A DNA stretch of 64,000 nt from Henckelia pumila (taxonomy: Eukaryota; Streptophyta; Magnoliopsida; Lamiales; Gesneriaceae), in NCBI RefSeq assembly GCF_033568475.1, contig NC_133121.1, forward strand, positions 169,943,716 to 170,007,715. Reading direction: 5' to 3'. The position numbers were made by a program, and so were the translations under genes. The first letter of the stretch is position 1, and each line of letters opens with the position of its first letter. Under the pieces are notes generated by a model that was given only the letters and a program-made list of their open reading frames with translations, made no database searches and was not told where the DNA came from. Below are positions 12,818 through 22,870 of this stretch, in pieces.

Positions 12818-13820
12818 TGGTAGCGCTTAATCGTGTCACGCCCAAATTACCCAGCTCAATTAGATAATCACTAAAAATGTAGTAGTGTGAGTAGGGATCG
12901 TTCCCATGAGTAAAGGTAAATTTAATTGTGTTCATAAAATACTGGAAATAAATAAAAAGGGTTTTTGAGATTTGGATTAACTACTGAAAATTTTAAGCAA
13001 TTAAAATAAATAAGATCACTAGCATGCAAGAATGAAAATTCAATTGGAGAAATCAATAAGAGACGAGACTTGGTATCGGCTGACTACACCCTTGATATTT
13101 GTTAATTCAATCATCGATTCCCTAAAAATAATTAATCCTATCAAATATTCATCATTGGAAATCTAATTCCTGTTTCACCTTAATTTTAGTTAATTAGAAA
13201 CCAGCGTTCTAGATTAACCCTTACCAATAAATTAACCCGGATTCCAGCGATCTAGATTTAAATTTACGATAGCATTCAAACTAATAAAACTGAAGAACCT
13301 AGACAACACAAACACCATAGGTTGTATTTAGCCTAGTCAATACTTGACCCTACGATTCAATAAATTCAACATCAGAAAATATCAAACGTAGTTGCTTCGC
13401 AAATTAGTTGATTCAAACAATTACGGATTTGAATTATAATTTAGCTATAGTTTGCAAAACAAAATCCTAAGATGGTCAATCCTAAAATCTCGCATACAAA
13501 CATGAAATAGACCAAATCAAATATTGATACTTAACAAGAATTAAACACTGAAAATCGAATCTCATGAATAAATTATATCAAGTTTTCGTCTCCCTCAACC
13601 AAGTATAAAGGTTTAGCTACAACGTTTCATCAAAACACAAGAAAAATTCAAAGAAGAGAAGAAAACTAGAGATAAAATTGAAAGAACAAAACCTAGCCGC
13701 CTAGAGAGAGTCTCCAAATCTGATAATTATGTCTCTAAAACGGAATTAAAAGCCTAATAAAGCCTAGAGTCCAAAATAACAAAGTTTCCAAAAATATAAA
13801 AATCCTTCCCAAACAGCTAC

Positions 13821-14002
13821 GCTCGCTCGATTGGTAACATCCTACAGATCGAGCGAGCCAAAATACTCAAAGCTACTGGTTTCAAAACACGAGCGCCGCT
13901 CGATTGGTACCATCTTGCAGATCGAGCGGCGTAAAAAATTCCAAGCTATTGTCTTCGCAAAACATGCTCCGCTCGATCGGTAACATCTTGCAAATCTAGT
14001 GG
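13821..14002 (-). repeat. Array of three hairpin palindromes in the Athila 3' LTR (U3)
   Basis: Hairpin 1 has arms GCTCGCTCGAT (13821-13831) and ATCGAGCGAGC (13848-13858). Hairpin 2 has arms GCCGCTCGAT (13895-13904) and ATCGAGCGGC (13921-13930). Hairpin 3 has CCGCTCGAT (13969-13977) facing a decayed ATCTAGTGG (13994-14002). The centre is close to TGGTAACATCCTGCAG. Spacing is about 70-75 bp. In element orientation the array lies just upstream of the AT-rich TATATTTTT stretch at about 13787-13800. The other LTR has the same array at about 23877-24031, with hairpin 2 missing its second arm. Confidence 0.88.
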
Positions 14003-14170
14003 CTAAAAGTTCTTCAGAAATTTCCAGCATTTCCATGACTCCAAAGTTCCGTCCTAGTCCGCCTTAATATACGACCTAACCATAAAAAAACGGAGAACAA
14101 ATCATGCAAAAACAGAAAATAAAATACGAACAAAATGCATAAATAAAACACTTAAACTAATGCAAAACAA

Positions 14171-14433
14171 GGGCTAATTGCATTCACACCTCCTGTGAAA
14201 AGTCTAAAAGGCATAAAACCCCATGTGTAAAATTAATAGCATGTTAGACCCTATGTTTTAAAAAAATTAGCATAAAAACCCCTATGAGAGGGTATAAATG
14301 TGCCCGAGTTTGTATAAAATAGGGGTGAAATGTGCTACATTTTAAAAAATTGAGGGATGCATTAGCCTATTAATATTTCTTAGGGGTTTTATGCCTTTTA
14401 GACTTTTTACAGGGGTGTAAATGCGATTAGCCC
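14171..14433. mobile_element. MITE of Mutator-like type inside the Athila LTR
   Basis: A 263-bp insertion absent from the other LTR. It starts GGGCTAATTGCATTCACACC and ends with the near reverse complement (GGTGTAAATGCGATTAGCCC). Similarity continues inward through AAAAGTCTAAAAGGCATAAA for terminal inverted repeats of about 50 bp. It is bounded by a perfect 10-bp duplication TGCAAAACAA (14161-14170 and 14434-14443). Long terminal repeats with a 9-10 bp duplication fit a non-autonomous Mutator-like element. No coding sequence. The empty site in the sister LTR (about 24190) proves it moved after the Athila insertion. Confidence 0.9.
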
Positions 14434-14486
14434 TGCAAAACAATAACAAAATGACACTAACAAATGCAATAAAAACATAACTATCA

Positions 14487-14500
14487 AACTCCCCCAAACT
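14487..14500 (-). other. Polypurine tract of the Athila element
   Basis: On the minus strand this reads AGTTTGGGGGAGTT directly before the 3' LTR, which opens TGATAGTT. It is the plus-strand priming site and sets the LTR boundary. Confidence 0.85.
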
Positions 14501-15557
14501 TACTCCTTACTCGCCCTCGAGTAAGTCATGCAAAACAAAAAGAAATAGAACAACACATAAGCAAGGATGAGCATGCATAATATAGCCTCAGAAAGTCTTC
14601 CCATAAAAACAAGTGCACATGTACTCTCGATCATCAATGATACTCCTTCAGTCGAATGCGAACGTGTGTGTGTGACATGTTACCCCAGTTAGATGCAACT
14701 TCAAAAAACAAAGTTTCAAGACTGTTCGCCGACCTAAAAACAATTCGGTGCAAGTCTCACAATCAAGAACTCTCCTCCCAACAATTCATCAACAAAACAC
14801 AAACTCTTTGAAACAAATTACGTACCATTTTTTTACTCTTACAGTCCCAATAATTACCCGCATACTTAGCTATGGAATAGTGAATAGAATTTCATTCACA
14901 TTCCAAGCCCGGATGGAACTGATGCCTTACTAATAATTTTTTTTCTTTTTAAGGCGTAACCCCATTTTATCCGCAAACTTAGCCACAAACAAGATGAATA
15001 GGATTTCAAACATCTCGCTCGCAACCCGGGTGAAGTCGATTGCTTCATAAATATGCTATAAAAACTGATGTTTTTTTCTTTTTTCTAAACATACCCCAGA
15101 GAGTAAATGCTAAATCAACAAGATCCTCGAAACTTGAGGACTATCATGTTCCACAAACACCTATTGTCATGCAATGGTCCAACAGACATCCACAATATCT
15201 AATACATCGTTACACTTTACTGGTTAAACATGCGTGCTTAAGAATATTCAACAAACAACCTACGGTTTCTCAATCTGATCAAGAGCCAAAAAAAATTTTC
15301 AAAAAAAATCATTATTTTTCAACTACCTTGTCATAGGCTAACAAACTCATTCTCAGCTCATGCATTTGAACAACACAAACGACAACAACAATACAATAAC
15401 ATAACAAGATAATGCAATACAACGAAATAAAACAATATGCATGCAACTTCCCCCACATTTAAACAAAGCATTGTCCCCAATGCTGCACAAACCAAAACAC
15501 AACCAAACAACTAAACATAATTCTATGCAAACAAAAGAAAAACAGAACTCCCCTGAT
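14501..15557 (-). other. Athila 3' untranslated region
   Basis: About 1 kb between the extra ORF and the polypurine tract. It contains degenerate pairs of related stretches, for example around 14830-14930 and 14950-15030, both with TTAGC(T/C)A...GAATAGGATTT-like text followed by a pyrimidine-rich run. No protein motif in any frame. The plus frames at 14748-14933 and 15040-15336 look like chance. Confidence 0.5.
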
Positions 15558-16677
15558 CTAGTGGCCGGCATTGTTCTCCTCTTTGAGCTCAGGCGGAGGA
15601 ACAGGAGCAGCATACTGAAACGGGAAGCGTGGCGGATAGGGCAGCGCAGCAGGAATGGCAGAAGTGTCAATGCCCAAGTGCGTAGAAATACCGCGGATCA
15701 GAGAGTCAATAGCTTGAGTGTTGTGAGCCGCCACAGCGTTGTAGGCATCTTGGTGATGAGCGAAAGCGGTCAGCTCACGGATAGTATCGTCTTGAGAGCG
15801 ACGAGGGGGCTGAGGTGGTCGCTGAGGTACCGGAGGAAGATGAAACTGGCCATCGCGCACAAAATGCTTAATGTGATAGGTCCTCTTGGCTGCTATAAAG
15901 GCTGCGTCAATTTGTCGCTAGGCTGCAACGACTCTTCATCGTTAAAAATGGAAACCCGACGCGGATGCACAGAAAAGAGATGATCATGGGAAAGTAGAGA
16001 CCCGCGGTAGGAGAAGTAATCGATCGGTGAATTTCGCTATGAATGATGCGCCCCACGTTAACTGGCCACCCCATATTAAGCGCATAAAGGAGGATAGAAC
16101 GCTCCAGATTGACTTCGCTAGAATGTAAAATCGGCATCAGACGCCGATTCACAAAAGCACACCATGTAGCAGGAAGCACATGTAGAAAATGCTCTTTGAA
16201 ATTCAATGACAACACTAGGTCAACCCACGTAGCGCCAGGATATGCCAGTTGGACATGCAACTCATCCAAGTCCGGGTCGAGTTTAATGCTTCGATAAAGG
16301 GAAACGTCAACCTCCGGTATTTCAAACAAAGAATTCAACTCATGGGGCAAAAAAGAAATCAGTTTCCCCCTAACAACCGCCTTGCTATCCGTTCTTTCCG
16401 CTGCACTGGCATAAAATTCCCGGACAATCGAAACTACAGCGGGAGGAGGTGACTCGCAAAATTTTGTCCAACCACGCTCTTGAATTATTCCAAAAATTTT
16501 ACTATCGCCATATGCTAATTTGAATTCACGCTCGGGAATGGGAGAGCGAGTTACCTTAGCGATGATGTAGGGATCACGAGCCGCTTCATTGACAAAGAGC
16601 CAGGTAAAGTCAGCGTAAGAGCGATCTGCTTCCTGGGAAGAAGACTCTCCACGAACTCGGGTGCGTTTAGGGCCCAT
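15558..16677 (-). pseudogene. Extra Athila ORF: 'putative plant transposon protein' domain
   Basis: The sensible start is the ATG at 16677-16675 (MGPKRTRVRGESSSQE), giving 256 codons before a stop at 15907. The text has RGWTKFCE, VVSIVREFYASAAERTDS, VVRGKLISFLPHELNSLFEIPE, ATWCAFVNRRLMPILH and ALNMGWPVNVGRII. I recognise this as the domain found in ORFs downstream of pol in Athila-like elements (Pfam 'putative plant transposon protein'). A frameshift at about 15880 separates a Pro-rich tail (15860-15558, QFHLPPVPQRPPQPP, TIRELTAFAHHQDAYNAV). No signal peptide or clear membrane anchor is seen, so calling it an envelope is not supported. Its molecular function is unknown. An array of three hairpins lies upstream at 17088-17270. 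Confidence 0.75.
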
Positions 16678-17087
16678 GTAAATTATGAAGATGACACTTA
16701 GAGCAGAAAAAACAATACGTCGAACACTTGGTGTGCGAACAAAATCCGGTGACTCCTTGAAGAAACGTGAGATCAACAACCGAAGACGAAGTTCGGAAAA
16801 TGTGACGGAGGCGTGAGCAATTTTCCGACGTGAGAGAAGACCACAGAAGATGATCGGAGATGATGGTGCTTGGAGAGTCGTAGTGTTGCCTCCAATAAAT
16901 TCCCTGTGGATTAAGAGAAAGATCAATGAATCATACTAGAGAAATAGGTAAAAATATCAATGAATCATACGAGAGAAATTGGTAGAAAGGGTTTTTGGGA
17001 TTTAGGGATTTGAGAAAATAAGAGAGGATGAGAAAGAATAAGAGAGGGGAGATGGGGAATCTGCGTTTTAATTGCGTAAAAAAAAGT

Positions 17088-17270
17088 GTCGCTCGATCGG
17101 TAGGATGTGACCGATCGAGCGACAGGAAAAGACCAACTTACTGCCCACGATTAAAAATTCTCTCGCTCGATCGGTAGGATGTTGCCGATCGAGCGAGACA
17201 AAAAAACTCATCTTACTGCCTCCGAAAAAAAAAACGCTCGCTCGATCGGTAGAATGTGACCGATCGAGCG
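17088..17270 (-). repeat. Second array of three hairpins, between Athila pol and the extra ORF
   Basis: Hairpin arms GTCGCTCGATCGGT/ACCGATCGAGCGAC (17088-17101 and 17110-17123), TCTCGCTCGATCGG/CCGATCGAGCGAGA (17161-17174 and 17185-17198) and CGCTCGATCGGT/ACCGATCGAGCG (17239-17250 and 17259-17270). Stems are 12-14 bp and centres about 8-10 bases. Period is 73-75 bp. The core CGCTCGATCGGT is the one used in the LTR arrays of the same element, but stems here are longer and nearly perfect. Confidence 0.9.
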
Positions 17271-17425
17271 ACAGGAAAAAAATTTCAAAAATTCCGAAAA
17301 ACACATTAAAACAAAAAAAAACAAAACAATAAAATCAAATAAAACAAAAGGGAAAGAAACACTGGGTTGCCTCCCAGTCAGCGCTAAATTCGCATTCAGT
17401 CTATAGCTAGACTGCTTGCCGCGAT

Positions 17426-20188
17426 TTAGTCGACATTTGGCAGAGCATCTAGAGTAATATCATGCTCGTCCCCTCCGACGTTCACTTGGACTCCTTCATA
17501 GTAGTGTTTAAGCCGGTGGCCATTCACCTTGAATGTTTTGGATGTGTCCAAAATTTGAATTTCAACTGCACCATGAAGAAAGACATTAGTTACAACAAAC
17601 GGTCCATTCCAACGTGAACGCAACTTACCTTTTTTGACCGACTTCAAAGTTCCGTCTAGAGATCATCTTGTCGTGGAAGACCTTTGTTTTTTCCTTGTAA
17701 ATCTTGGAGTTGGCGTAAGCATCATTGCATATCTCTTCCAATTCTTGCATCTGTAGCTTTCGGTGCTCGCCACTCTCATCCATCTGCATGTTAAAGTTTT
17801 TGATAGCCTAATAGGCTCTATGCTCCAATTCCACTGGCAGATGGCATGGTTTTCCAAAAATTAGCCGATATGGAGACATTCCAATCGGCGTCTTGAATGC
17901 GGTTCGATACGCCCACAAAGCATCATCCAAACGCAAGCTCCAATCCTTTCTTGTCGGATTCACGGTCTTTTCTAGGATGGATTTAATTTTTCTGTTCGAT
18001 ACCTCGGCTTGACCGTTGGATTGTGGATGGTATGCAGTGGAGATCCTATGCGTCACATGGTACTTTTTAAGAAAACTAGCCACAGTTCGGTTGCAGAAGT
18101 GTGTACCTCTATTACTGATGAGGGCTCTTGGAATTCCAAACCTAGAGAGAAGGTTATGCTTGATAAACTCTGCAACAACTTTAGAATCGTCAGTACGGGT
18201 GGCCTTTACTTCCACCCATTTTGAGACATAATCCACAACAAGAAATATATATATACATACCCATATGAACTAGGAAAAGGTCCCATGAATTTGATGCCCC
18301 AAACATCAAAGATTTCAAAAACTAAAATAGTTTCTGGGGCATCTCCTTACGTTGGGAGATATTACCTGTCTTTTGGCATTGAGCGCACGACTTACAGAAA
18401 ATGTAAGCGTCTCGAAATAAAGACGGCCAGAAAAATCCACAATCTAACACTTTTCTTGATGTCCTTTTCGCTCCAAAATGGCCACCACATGCATATGAAT
18501 GACAAAATGTGAGGATAGGGATTACCTCACTCGCGGGTACACATCGACGTATAACTTGATCAGCGCAGTGTTTCCACAAATATGGATCATCCCATACGTA
18601 ATACTTTGCATCGCTCTGCACTTTGTCCCTTTGCGCCTTAGAAAATTCAGAAGGAAACCCTTTAGTCACTAAATAATTAACGATATTTGCGTACCAGGGT
18701 AATTCGGCGCTTGCTGAAAATAATTGCTCATCAGGAAATTCTTCTCGCAAATTCAGCTCCTCATCGACATGAACTAGGCGACTCAAGTGGTCAGCAACTC
18801 GATTCTCGGTCCCTCTTTTGTCCTTGATTTCTACATCAAATTCGCTCAACAGTAGTATCCATCTTATCAGTCTTGGTTTTGCCTCCTTCTTCGCCATCAA
18901 AAAGCAAAGAGCTGCATGATCAGAATAGACAATAACTTTCGCACCAAGTAAATAAGAGAGAAATTTTTCTAACGCAAAAACAACAGCTAAAAGCTCCTTT
19001 TCAGTGGTTGAGTACTTCCATTGGGCATCGTTCAGGACACGCGAAGCGTAATAAATAGCATGCAATGCTTTCCCAACTTTTTGGCCTAACATTGCCAACT
19101 GCATAGTCACTGGCATCACACATAATCTCGAATGGCTTGCTCCAATTCGGTGCCTGGATTATTGGTGCAGATGTCAAGGAGGCTTTGAGTTTATTGAAAG
19201 ATGTTTTGCATGGTTCATCAAACTCAAATGAGACATCTTTTTGCAACAATTTGCACATGGGGGATGCTATCTTGGCAAAGTCCTGAATGTATCTCCTATA
19301 GAAACCTGCATGGACAAGAAAAGAACGCACTTCCCGCACACATGTGGGGTAAGGGAGAGATTGAATAATATCAATTTTAGCTTTGTCTACCTCTATGCCC
19401 TTAGATGAAACGACATGCCCCAATACAACACCTTGCCCAACCATAAAGTGACATTTTTCAGAATTTAAGACCAAATTGGTTTCGACACACCTCTTAAGGA
19501 CAAGAGCAATGTTAGACAGAGAGTTTTCGAATGAATCATCATAGACAGTGAAATCATCCATAAAAACTTCTAATATATGCTCAATAAAATCTGAAAAAAT
19601 ACTAACCATATACCGTTGGAAAGTGGCCGGTGCATTGCAAAGTCCAAAAGGCATTCGTTGATATGCAAAGGTGCCAAACGGGCAAGTGAATGTCATCTTT
19701 TCCTAATCCTCCGGTGCAATTGAGATCTGAAAATAGCCAGAGTATCCATCAAGAAAACAATAGTAAGGATGACACGCTAACCTTTCAATCATTTGATCAA
19801 TAAAGGGTAAAGGAAAGTGATCCTTTCGGGTTCCGGAATTCAGCTTCCTATAATCAATACAAACCCTCCACCCATTTTGAATATGGGTGGGAATCATCTC
19901 GTCATCTTTATTCTTCACCACAGTAATTCCGGTTTTCTTGGGTACCAGTTGGACTGGACTGACCCACTGACTGTCAGAGATTGGGTAGATGACCCCAACT
20001 TGTAATTTCAGAATTTCAGCTTTAACCACCTCCATCATGGGTGGATTCAACTTCCTTTGTGGCTGACGCAAGGGGTTCGCCCCTTCCTCCATTAAAATTT
20101 GGTGCATGCATGTAGAAGGGTTGATTCCCTTGATGTCTGCTATGGTCCATCCAATAGAAGTCTTGTGCTCTTGCAATACTTTGACCAA
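17426..20188 (-). pseudogene. Athila pol: RT, RNase H, integrase (broken)
   Basis: The region follows the gag-protease frame after a single in-frame TAG. RT begins with KTSIGWTIADIKGI, has LVPKKTG, VCIDYRKLN and, after another TAG at about 19700, FGTFAYQRMPFGLCNAPATF and the catalytic FMDDFTVY. RNase H (about 19200-18700) contains [10 protein letters not shown], then a frameshift at about 19080, [18 protein letters not shown] and VADHLSRL. Integrase carries [19 protein letters not shown] and CKSCAQCQ of its zinc-binding part. In the core, the first catalytic position reads WGIKFMG (Lys) and the second ISNRGTHF (Asn), while the glutamate after NGQAEVSNR is kept. The end (17647-17426) has [13 protein letters not shown] and stops at PNVD. 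Two of three catalytic acids lost plus frameshifts make it inactive. Confidence 0.9.
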
Positions 20189-22757
20189 CTATTCCTCTTG
20201 ATCGGCTTCCAAATTATTGGAGATGATGACTGGTAATGTTTCTCCTTCTCCAAGAAAAACATACTTAAGATGGTTGGGAAGCGTCTTTAGTTTGACCACT
20301 GGTGCCTGCAAAACAGATGGAAGGCGCCGAGTATTAGAAATTGGTAAAGATATGTAAGAGACATTACCTGATTGAGGTAGCTCAGAAGCACTGTTCAGAA
20401 ATCCATCCATCTCTACCACTTCTTTGCTGAATCCAATTCCATCATCCTGCTGAATGGGTGCAACAATAGCCACCTCTAGATCATCTTTTCCTGTATGCTC
20501 ACAATAATCTTGTGCCAAGTAATCCACAATATCAACAGAAAATACACAATCATCACTATCAGGGAATTTCATGGCATCATAAATATTAAATTTCACAACT
20601 TCTCCATCAAATTCCATAGTAAGTGTGCCACTGTGAACATCAATTTTAGTCATGGAAGTTTTCAAGAATGGTCTGCCTAACAAAATAAGACTATTATGAT
20701 AACCATTTTCCATGTCTAGCACATAAAAATTTGCAGGGAATACCAAGTCATTAACTTGCACTAACACATCTTCTACTACTCCCCTAGGGTATGCATTAGA
20801 CCTATCAGCTAACTGAATAACAATTCCAGTTTTGTTCAATGGACCAAGTTTCAAGGATGCATAGATAGAATATGGCATAACGTTGATTGATGCTCCTAGA
20901 TCTAACATGGTCTTCTCAAGTCTAACATTCCCTAAAGTGCATGGGATAGAAAACATACCTGGATCCTTGCATTTGGCGGGCAATTTTCGTTGGATCACAG
21001 CAGATACATTCTCACCAAGTTCCAATTTTTGACAACCCTTCAATGTTTGTTTCCTCTTTGCTGTGCACAATTCTTTCAAGAACTTCGTGTATCGAGGTAC
21101 CTGCTTAATAGCATCTAACAATGTAATATTCACCTCACATCTACGAAAAATCTCATAAAGATCATTTATTCCTTCATCTTTTCTAGACTCCTTAAGTGCT
21201 AAGGGAAAAGGGGCAACATGCTTATACTCAGAAAGTGGAGGAAACTTACCTCTTGGCGCTTCTTCTTTGGATGATTTGACCTCAGTAAATTTCGGCTCTT
21301 CTCGTAGCTCCTCTTTGGTTGGAGTGTCCACTTTTTTCTCCTTGATCTTCAACTCCTTCCCATTCCTTAGAGTGATTGCACTTGTGTTTTCTCTTGGGTT
21401 TGGGATTGTTTGAGATGGTAAAGCATTAGAATGTTGTGCTTCTAACTTATTGATTGCGGTGGCGAGCTGTCCCATCTGGGTGTTCAAGTTTTGGATACTT
21501 GCTCTTGTTTCCTGTTGAAAAGCTACAGTATTAGTTGCAAGATCCTTAACGATATTTTCAAGGAACTCACCTGGTGCTGGTATTTGAGGTCGCTGCTGTT
21601 GTTGAAGGTACGGTGGCCTATAAGCTTGATTGTGCGGTGGTGCTTGAGGCCCCGATTGATTTGCTTGAGGATTTCCATATCTCAGATTGGGATGATCCTT
21701 CCAACCAGGATTGTACGTGTTGGAATAAGGATCATATTTCCTTTGTGGTGGTCCAGGAAATCCTCCAGTAGCATTGACATGTTCAACCAATTCTTCTTGA
21801 AGTATGGGACGCATATCAGTAGCATGTCCCACTGCAGCACAAATTCCATATGCCTTTGCAGTTTGTCCATTCTCTACAGCCATCTGACGCACAATAGACG
21901 TCAATTCAATTAATTGTTGTTCAAAGGAAGAGACATTTACCTCGTTGTTCTTCCTTGGTACATGCTCATTCCTGATGGTTCCAAATTATTGAGAATTGGC
22001 AGCCATACTCTCTATCAAATTCCTCGCTTGTACCGGAGTTTTTTCCACAAAAACTCCTCCACTGGCTGCGTCTAGCATACTCCTGTCATGAGGTAACAAA
22101 CCTTTATAGAAAAAATTGTATTAATTGATTTTCACTTATCTGGGGTTGCGGACAGCTAGCACAAAGATTCTTGAACCGCTCCCAGTATTCATGCAGTGAC
22201 TCTCCCGAGTATTGCTTGATTCCATAGATTTCCTTCCGGATGTTTGCAATTCTAGAGGCTGGGAAGTATTTCTCCAGAAAGGTTCTTTTCATCTCTGTCC
22301 ACGTTGTGATAGAACCAGAGGGCAAGTAGTATAACCAATCCTTAGCAGCACTCTTCAAAGAGAATGGAAAAGCTCTCAGCTGAATCTGCTCCTTTGTTAC
22401 TCCATGGGGTTTCATACTCGTGCAAACCACGTGGAATTCCATCAAGTATTTATTCGGGTCCTCACCTGCAAGACCATGAAAAGCAGGTAATAAGTGAATT
22501 AATCCAGACTTAAGCTCAAAAGTATCATTATTTTCTAGTGTAGGAAAAGTAATGCATAAAGGTTGTTGATTGGGATCAGGAGTGCCCAATTGTCTTAGAC
22601 TCAGATTAGCATTGGCAGCCATCTCTTCTTCTGGAAAAGCAGCTCGAGCAGCGGCTTCTTGTTGTTGTCTACGAAGTTCTCTCATTTGCCTATGCAAAGT
22701 TCTTTCAATCTCCGGGTCGTAAAGAAAGTCCTCTTCAGCAAATTCACCTGAAAGCAT
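20189..22757 (-). pseudogene. Athila gag and protease (broken)
   Basis: Gag starts at the ATG at 22757 (MLSGEFAEEDFLYDPEIERT). It reads to 22104 through the core HGLAGEDPNKYLMEFHVVC, KDWLYYLP, MKRTFLEKYFPASR, IRKEIYGIKQYSGESLHEYW. A one-base shift at about 22110 changes frame. Reading continues as LLPHDRSMLDAASGGVF with a TAA at about 21990, then open from 21904 to 20189 (571 codons). That part has a Pro/Gln/Asn-rich linker, a Lys/Glu-rich stretch and the aspartic protease with LDLGASINVMPYSIY and LILLGRPFLKTSMTKIDV. A protease with DLGAS in place of DTGAS is usual for Athila elements. A zinc knuckle was not found. Confidence 0.9.
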
Positions 22758-22846
22758 GAACAAAAGGGAACTAGAAACAAAGAAAAGAGAAGAGAGTGAG
22801 ATAAAATAGAACAAAATAAAAAAAAAACACAATAAATTAAACATCG

Positions 22847-22865
22847 TTCCTCGGCAACGGCGCCA
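22847..22865 (-). other. Primer binding site of the Athila element (tRNA-Asp type)
   Basis: In element orientation this reads TGGCGCCGTTGCCGAGGAA, separated from the 5' LTR by five bases. TGGCGCCGTTGCCGGGG-like sites, complementary to tRNA-Asp, are characteristic of Athila/Tat elements. One position differs from that form. Confidence 0.88.
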
Positions 22866-22870
22866 AAATT

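Larger units (their letters stand above)
12818..14486 (-). repeat. 3' LTR of the Athila element
   Basis: It reads TGGTAGCGCTTAATCG...AACTATCA on the plus strand, so it opens with TGATAGTT in element orientation. Length is 1669 bp against 1371 bp for the other LTR. The excess is the 263-bp MITE at 14171-14433 with its 10-bp duplication, plus about 25 bp that the other copy has lost. It carries three spaced palindromes at 13821-14002. Confidence 0.95.

Noticed and set aside
13821..14002. CRISPR-like array (short repeats with unique spacers)
   Set aside because: Three palindromic units with similar, not unique, spacers inside a plant LTR. There are no cas genes and the context is eukaryotic.
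15441..15983. 180-codon plus-strand frame
   Set aside because: Antisense to the tail of the Athila extra ORF, with no recognisable motif.
16677..16926. Longer start (339 codons) for the Athila extra ORF
   Set aside because: The added N-terminal part has no family resemblance. The ATG at 16677 opens the recognisable MGPKRTR-type start.
17068..17304. 78-codon minus frame with repeated DRSHSTDRA-like text
   Set aside because: Translation of the hairpin array between Athila pol and the extra ORF. The periodic peptide follows from the DNA repeat.
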